The notes beneath the pieces are model-generated. The model did not search any database and was not told where the DNA came from. It was given only the letters and a program-made list of their open reading frames with translations. Shown here in pieces: positions 58,280 to 64,000 of a stretch of 64,000 nucleotides of DNA. How positions within the stretch are numbered: the first letter of the stretch is position 1; each line of letters begins with the position of its first letter. Source of the DNA: Stomorhina lunata (taxonomy: Eukaryota > Arthropoda > Insecta > Diptera > Rhiniidae); contig OW121744.1 in NCBI GenBank assembly GCA_933228675.1, positions 20,077,111 to 20,141,110 on the forward strand, in the 5' to 3' direction. A program made the translations under genes and the position numbers.

Positions 58280-60235
58280 AACAAATTATAAATAGAAAAT
58301 TTTTCAATATGAAAATTTTTCAACAGAAAAATTTTCTATAGAAACTTTTTTGATATTAAAATTTGTGTTAGAAAATTTTTCGAAATAAAAATTTTTATTA
58401 GAACATTTTTCGGTATAAAAATTTTCTATAGAAAATCTTTCGATATAAAATTTTTCTATAGAAAATCTTTTGATATAAAAATTTTTCTATACAAAATTTT
58501 AATATCAAAAATTTTTGGATATACAAATTTTACTATCAAAAATTTTTGGATTTAAAAATTTTTCTATAGAAAATTTTTCGATAAGAATATATATTTAGAA
58601 CATTTTTTCTTAAAAAAACTTTTCTAAAGAACATTTTTCAATATGAAAATTTTCTATTGAAAATTTTTTCATATAAAAAATATTCAATAGAAAATTTTCC
58701 AACATCAAAAATTTTCTATAGAAAATATAGAAAAAAAATTCTATAAAAAAATTTTTCGATACAAAACTGCTTCTATAGACTTTTTTTAAATAAAAATTTT
58801 TCTATAGAAAATTTTTCGATAAAAAAAATTTCTAAAGAAAATTTTTCCATATAAAAAGTTAACTTTAAAAAATATTTCGATATAAACATTTTGCTATCGA
58901 AAATTTTTTGATATAAACATTTTTGTATAAAAATTTTTTGATATACAAATTTTTCGACATAAATATTTTCTATAGAAAATTTTTCGATATAAAAAATTTT
59001 CTATAGAAAATTTTTCGATAAAAAAATTTTTCTATAGAAAATTTTTGATAAAAAAATTTTTCTCTAGAAAATTTTTCGATTAAAAAATTTTTCGATAAAA
59101 AAATTTTTCTATAGAAAATTTTTCGATAAAAAAATTTTTCTATAGAAAATTTTTCCATAAAAAATTTTTCGATAAAAAATTTTTCTATTAAAAATTTTTT
59201 GTTATAAAAATTTTTATATAGAAAATTTTTTGTTATAAAAATTTTTTTCAATATAAAGAATTTTTTATAGAAAATTTTTCGATAAAAGAATTTTTTTATT
59301 AAAAATTTTTTGTTATAAAAATTTTTATATAGAAAATTTTTTGTTATAAAAATTTCTCTATAGAAAATGTTTCGATATAAAACTTTTTCTATAGAAAATT
59401 TTTCGATATAAAAATTTTACGATATACAAATTTTTCTATAGAAAATTTTTCGATATAAAAAATTTTCGATATAAAAGTTTTTCGATACAAAAATTTTCTA
59501 TACAAAATTTTTCGATATGAAAATTTTTCTATAGAAAATGTTTCGAAATAAAAATTTTTGTTAAGAAAATTTTTCGATATAAAATTTTTTTTATAGAAAA
59601 TGTTTTGATATAAAAGTTTTTCTACAGAACAAAGTACAAAATTTTTTCTATACAAAATTTTTCGTTAGAAAAATTTTTCTATAGAAAATTTTTCGTTATA
59701 AAAATTTTTCTATAGAAAATTTTTCGTTATAAAAATTTTTCTACACAAAATTTTTCGTTATAAAAATTTTTCTACACAAAATTTCTCGTTATAAAAGTTT
59801 TTCTATACAAAATTTTTCATTATAAAAATTTTTCTATAGAAAATTTTTCGTTATAAAAATTTTTCTATAGAAAATTTTTCGTTACAAAAATATTTCTTTA
59901 GAAAATTTCTTGTTATAAAAATTTTTCTATAGAAAATTTTTCGTTTTAAAAATTTTTCTATAGAAAATTTTTCGTTTTAAAAATTTTTCTATAGAAAATT
60001 TTTCGTTTTAAAAATTTTTCTATAGAAAATTTTTGGTTTTAAAAATTTTAGAAAATTTTTCGTTTTAAAAATTTTTCTATAGAAAATTTTTCGTTTTACA
60101 AATTTTTCTATAGAAAATTTTTCATTTTAAAAATTTTTCTATAGAAAATTTTTCGTTTTAAAAATTTTTCTATAGAAAATTTTTCGTTTTATAAATTTTT
60201 CTATAGAAAATTTTTCGTGTTAAAAATGTTTCTTT
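58280..60235 (+). repeat. 31-bp minisatellite type F/F' (GATAT, GTTAT or GTTTT spacers with CTATAG)
   Basis: Three zones follow one another: diverged ATAT-spacer units (58280-59640), CGTTATA units (59640-59935) and CGTTTTA units (59935-60235). This gives a clear stepwise succession of spacer variants. It faces the inverted array at 60985-62890. Minus frames at 58970-59655 are translated repeat. Confidence 0.94.
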
Positions 60236-60984
60236 GTTTGATACCACTGCTTGTTATAGGGCATCACAGAGTCTGACCAAAACCACTGCATATAACTTTT
60301 TATTTAAAATTCTGTTGGCAGTTTAAGCAAAAGCAGAAGTTAAGTAAAAATAGTGTGAGTTTTAATCTCATGCTAATCACAATCATAAATTAAATTATTT
60401 TGTTTGTTTTCTACAAAAAAAAAGAAACATTAAAAATAAAACTAAAATTTTTACAGAAACGCCATTGCTACTGCCATGAAAATGTGTGTGTGTTTGTGTG
60501 TTTTTGAAATAATAGAAATTCATGACGTTTGTATTAAAAAGCCTTAAAAGTCAAAACTAAATAAATTGTTAAGGCAAACAAATTAAAACTACAACAAAAT
60601 ATAATAGATGGACAAAAAGATTAAAACTTGACCGAAAGTATTTATATGGGCCAATTTAAATTTATACATATGTACTTATATATGTACTCGTATTAGCATG
60701 CATAGTATGTGTGTGTGTATGTAACTAAATACAAACACATATTAAATACTCGTAAATTAATGAGAGGGTCACAAAATTTAAGTTGGAAAATTCCTATGAA
60801 GTTTGTTTTAATTGAAATAAAATTTTCGCCTTAGACATTTTTTATACTGAAAAGGGGCTAAAGCTTTAATTATTTATGATTGTTCACTCCATTAGCCACA
60901 ATAAGAAGGACTGAACAAAATTTAATGCCACTATTAAATAGAAACCATAATGACTTTTACTTAAGAATATAACAAATTCGATTA
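60236..60984. other. Unique spacer between inverted arrays
   Basis: AT-rich unique sequence with short GT and TA simple repeats (60484-60500, 60650-60725). No gene seen. Confidence 0.5.
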
Positions 60985-62890
60985 CAAAAAATTTTCTATA
61001 GAACAACTTTAATATCAAAAAATTTTCAATAGAAAAATTTTATTATCAAAAGATTTTCTTTAGAAAAATTTTAGTATCAACAAATTTAGATAGAAAAATT
61101 TAAATATAGATAATTTTAAAATCGAAAAATTTTCGATAAAAAATTTTAATATCAAAAAATTTTCTATAAAAAAATTCTAATATCGAAAATTTTATATAGG
61201 AAAATTTTAATATCGAAAAATTTTCTCTAGAAAACTATTTATTTCAAAAATTTTCTATAGAAAAATTTAAATATCGAAAAGCTAGCTGTAGAAAAATTTA
61301 ATATCGAAAATTATTTTTTGGCTAAATTTTGTTATCGAAATATTTTCTTTTGAAAAATTTTAATATCGAAAAATTTTAAAATGAAAAAAATATCTAATAA
61401 AAAAATTAAAATCAAAAAATTATCTAAATAAAAATTTTCAATAGAAATATTTTAATATCAAAAAAAATCTATTGAAAATTTAAATATCAAAAACATTTTC
61501 TAAAGAAGAACATTAATATCGAAAAATCTCCATAAAATATTTTTGATATAGAAAAATTTTTTATACAAAATTTTTAATATCGAAAACTTTTGTATAGAAA
61601 ATTTTTCATATCGAAAAATTTTCTTTAGAAAACTTTTAATATCAAAAAATTTTGTATAGAAAATTTTTAATATCGAAAAATTTTCTATAGAAAATTTTTA
61701 ATATCAAAAAATTTTCTATAGAAAATTTTTAATATCGAAAAATTTTCTATAGAAAATTTTTAATATCGAAAAATTTTCTATAGAAAATTTTTAATATCGA
61801 AAAATTTTCTATAGAAAATTTTTAATATCGAAAAATTTTCTATAGAAAATTTTTAATATTTCTATAGAAAATTTTTAATATCGAAAAATTTTCTATAGAA
61901 AATTTTTAATATCGAAAAATTTTCTATAGAAAATTTTTAATATCGAAAAATTTTCTATAGAAAATTTTTAATATCGAAAAATTTTCTATAGAAAATTTTT
62001 AATATCGAAAAATTTTCTATAGAAAATTTTTAATATCGAAAAATTTTCTATAGAAAATTTTAATATCGAAAAACTTTCTATAGAAAATTTTTAATATCGA
62101 AAAATTTTCTATAGAAAATTTTTAATATCGAAAAATTTTCTATAGGAAATTTTTAATATCGAAAAATTTTCTATAGGAAATTTTTAATATCGAAAAATTT
62201 TCTATAGAAAATTTTTAATATCGAAAAATTTTCTATAGAAAATTTTTAATATCGAAAAATTTTCTTTAGAAAATTTTTAATATCGAAAAATTTTGTTTAG
62301 AAAATTTTTAATATCGCAAAATTTTCTTTAGAAAATTTTTAATATCGAAAAATTTTCTTTAGAAAATTTTTAATATCGAAAAATGGAAAATTTTTAATAT
62401 CGAAAAATTTTCTATAGAAAATTTTTAATATCGAAAAATAGAAAATTTTTAATATCGAAAAATTTTCTATAGAAAATTTTTAATATCGAAAAATAGAAAA
62501 TTTTTAATATCGAAAAATTTTCTATAGAAAATTTTTAATATCGAAAAATAGAAAATTTTTAATATCGAAAAATTTTCTATAAAAAATTTTTAATATCGAA
62601 AAATTTTCTATAGAAAATTTTTAATATCGAAAAATTTTCTATAGAAAATTTTTAATATCGAAAAATTTTCTATAGAAAATTTTTAATATCGAAAATTTTC
62701 TATAAAAAATTTTTTAAAATATTGAAAAATTTTTTTTAGCATAATTAATGTCGAAAAATTTTCTTTAAAAAAATTTTCCGTAGAAAAATGTTAATATCAA
62801 AAATTTTCTTTAGAAAATTTAAAAAATATTAAAAAAAATTTAATTGAAAAATTTTCTATGGAAAAATTTTGTATTCAAAAATTGTCTATA
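60985..62890 (-). repeat. 31-bp minisatellite (AATATCG / CTATAG), inverted relative to 58280-60235
   Basis: Left edge diverged; core 61560-62700 regular: AATATCG + A5T4 + CTATAG + A4T5. Read on the minus strand it is type F with a CGATATT spacer. Between 62375 and 62570, complete 31-base units alternate with 24-base units lacking TTTTCTA, making a regular 55-base dimer (short-unit landmarks at 62432, 62487, 62542). Confidence 0.95.
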
Positions 62891-63577
62891 AAAAGAAAAA
62901 GGATGGATTCCTTGTAGCTCTAAAATATCTGCATATAAACAATTGAAAATTTTTAATTATTTTAAGATATGACACTTTTAATCATATCACTCATATTTAT
63001 TTTCTCATAATTCTTAGGCATCAATGCTGGTCTCATTGGAAAGGTCTTTTCAAAGGTTATCTCATTATGTTTGAACTAAAAAACTTTAATAATATTAAAT
63101 AAATTGAAAATAAGTAGAAAAACAAAAGTTTTAGTTATTGTTTGAACAGCGACAGAGAAACACGGATTAAAATAGAAAATGTTGCACATTTTGAAGGTAA
63201 GATATTGAAATCTTCTGCATAAGATTCTCAATATATTTGATTTATTTGTTGTTAAAAAAAGTAATTCATTGAGAATTAATTAGAATTCTAGAGCAATACA
63301 TTCACTATAAAAGTCTTAAAATGATTTTAAATTCCCAAAATAAAAATTTTTTAATAAAAAACTTGCACTGAACTCGTTTTTATTAGATAAATATTAGTTT
63401 TATTTTTGTTGGTATTTCTTTAATAACTGTTTTGTTTAAAATTAAAAATAGTCAGCCAAACGAAGTGGTTTTTAAAAAAAATAAAAACTTAAGTGTTTAT
63501 GTGCATTTTGGATCAGCATTAACCGGACTTTAAACAAATAACCAATAATTTCAATTTTTTTTCATATCCAATTTCAG
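62891..63577 (+). other. Intron 3' portion upstream of the Ance-like exon
   Basis: AT-rich unique sequence with no gene. It ends in a pyrimidine-rich stretch with TCAATTTTTTTTCATATCC and ATTTCAG, a good 3' splice site (AG at 63576-63577). Two GAATTAATTAGAATTC-like inverted motifs near 63270-63290 have no assigned role. Confidence 0.65.
63561..63577 (+). promoter_or_regulatory. 3' splice acceptor
   Basis: TTCATATCCAATTTCAG, preceded by a T-rich tract, directly abuts the coding exon. The sequence becomes conserved-protein-like immediately after the AG. Confidence 0.7.
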
Positions 63578-64000
63578 CTAATGCTCCTCTTCACGGGGTT
63601 CATAGCTCAAGGTCAAGCCCAAAGTTTCTATAATCACACCAGACCCGTCTATCTAAATGAACTGGGTGCCCAGCAGCTAATGGAGGAAGTAAATGATATG
63701 TATTGGAAGTCTGCCACGGCATATCGTAAATTTGCCGATGATACATTTTCCCCGGATATATTAATGCGTGAAAAGTTACGCCCCTACTATGAGACCATGC
63801 AAAAGTTCAATTGGCAAGAATTTGAAAATCCCCTCTTGCGAAGACAATTTGAGGTCATATTAAGAGGATCTAAGTATCCTCCTCTCAACTATGATTTCAA
63901 AAAGGCCACTCATACCCTGAAGAATATGTCTCGCAAGAAATATGTCTGCGATAAGAACAAACCGCGCAAGTGCCAAATGGCTTTCATACATCAAATCAAA
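63578..64000 (+). CDS. Angiotensin-converting enzyme-like protein (peptidase family M2), N-terminal exon, partial
   Basis: 141 residues are open in the exon frame and run off the window end. The first residues (LMLLFTGFIAQGQAQ) look like the hydrophobic part of a secretion signal, so the start codon is either in an upstream exon or is the ATG at 63581. The mature part begins the helical N-terminal lid region of ACE-type dipeptidyl carboxypeptidases: residues 75-97 contain QKFNWQEFENPLLRRQFEVI, which parallels KFQW..Y....LKRQFKAL in Drosophila Ance. KYVCDKNKPRKCQ (residues 121-133) matches the VCD.....KC disulphide pair (Cys124 and Cys132, same spacing as in Ance). Potential N-glycosylation sites are NHT (19-21) and NMS (116-118). 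The zinc site HEXXH lies outside the window, so whether the protein is an active peptidase or one of the catalytically defective fly paralogues cannot be told. Base composition is far less AT-rich than the surroundings. Confidence 0.87.

Noticed and set aside
58970..59655. Minus-strand frames with repeated IEKFFYRK-like motifs
   Set aside because: Translated minisatellite with frame kept only over short runs; no start context or domain.

Overview
This is an AT-rich, gene-poor stretch of an insect genome. It is almost certainly a fly, and probably a calyptrate such as a blow fly. That placement is inferred from INE-1/DNAREP1-like elements with GTCY microsatellites, a fossil mariner transposase, and an angiotensin-converting-enzyme-like (M2 peptidase, Ance family) exon of dipteran type. 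No bacterial feature is present. Only two pieces of convincing protein-coding sequence exist: the 3'-terminal 423 bases (63578-64000, + strand), an internal or early exon of an Ance-like gene behind a good 3' splice site, and a 5'-truncated non-LTR retrotransposon reverse transcriptase (43784-44632, - strand). The other open frames are read-through of AT-rich repeats. Most of the window is therefore either the intron/upstream region of the Ance-like gene or intergenic DNA; the sequence alone does not decide which.

By my estimate just over half of the window (about 33-34 kb) consists of tandem minisatellite arrays with 29-31 bp periods: 1-1270, 2566-4900, 5690-8440, 12720-14790, 16980-19175, 20255-22696, 23790-26870, 27490-30075, 30885-35085, 41385-44840 (interrupted), 50550-52440, 53930-56875, 58280-60235 and 60985-62890. 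Most share a grammar: two half-units of about 14-16 bp, each an A-tract followed by a T-tract, separated by alternating short spacers. One spacer is usually the palindrome CTATAG and the other is family-specific (CGTTAAG, CGTTAT, ATATCG, CAACAG). The TTTCCTATA families (1-14790 and 41385-44840) are a palindromic sister type. Arrays occur in both orientations, often as facing inverted pairs.

Mobile elements fill much of the rest. INE-1/Helentron-like elements lie at 8804-9085 (-), 11665-12151 (+, with a 0.4 kb TGTC microsatellite), 15987-19507 (+) and 38192-40807 (-). The 15987-19507 copy carries a minisatellite array inside it, linking the satellites to a transposable element. A 2 kb near-palindrome lies at 36140-38095. 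Array 41385-44840 is enclosed by ~165 bp terminal inverted repeats (40871-45197) and is split by the retrotransposon. Between 45.4 and 50.2 kb is a graveyard of a GGGGCC-ended MITE family (here MITE-1). A second family with CAGGTAT ends (MITE-2) is nested with it in both directions. A fossil mariner transposase (47682-47787) and a small MITE (14817-14969) complete the inventory, with one fairly clear tRNA-like sequence (10161-10229) and one doubtful tRNA-like half nearby.

There is no operon or pathway logic here. The interest lies in how transposons, palindromic minisatellites and local duplication built a very large repetitive intron-like region.
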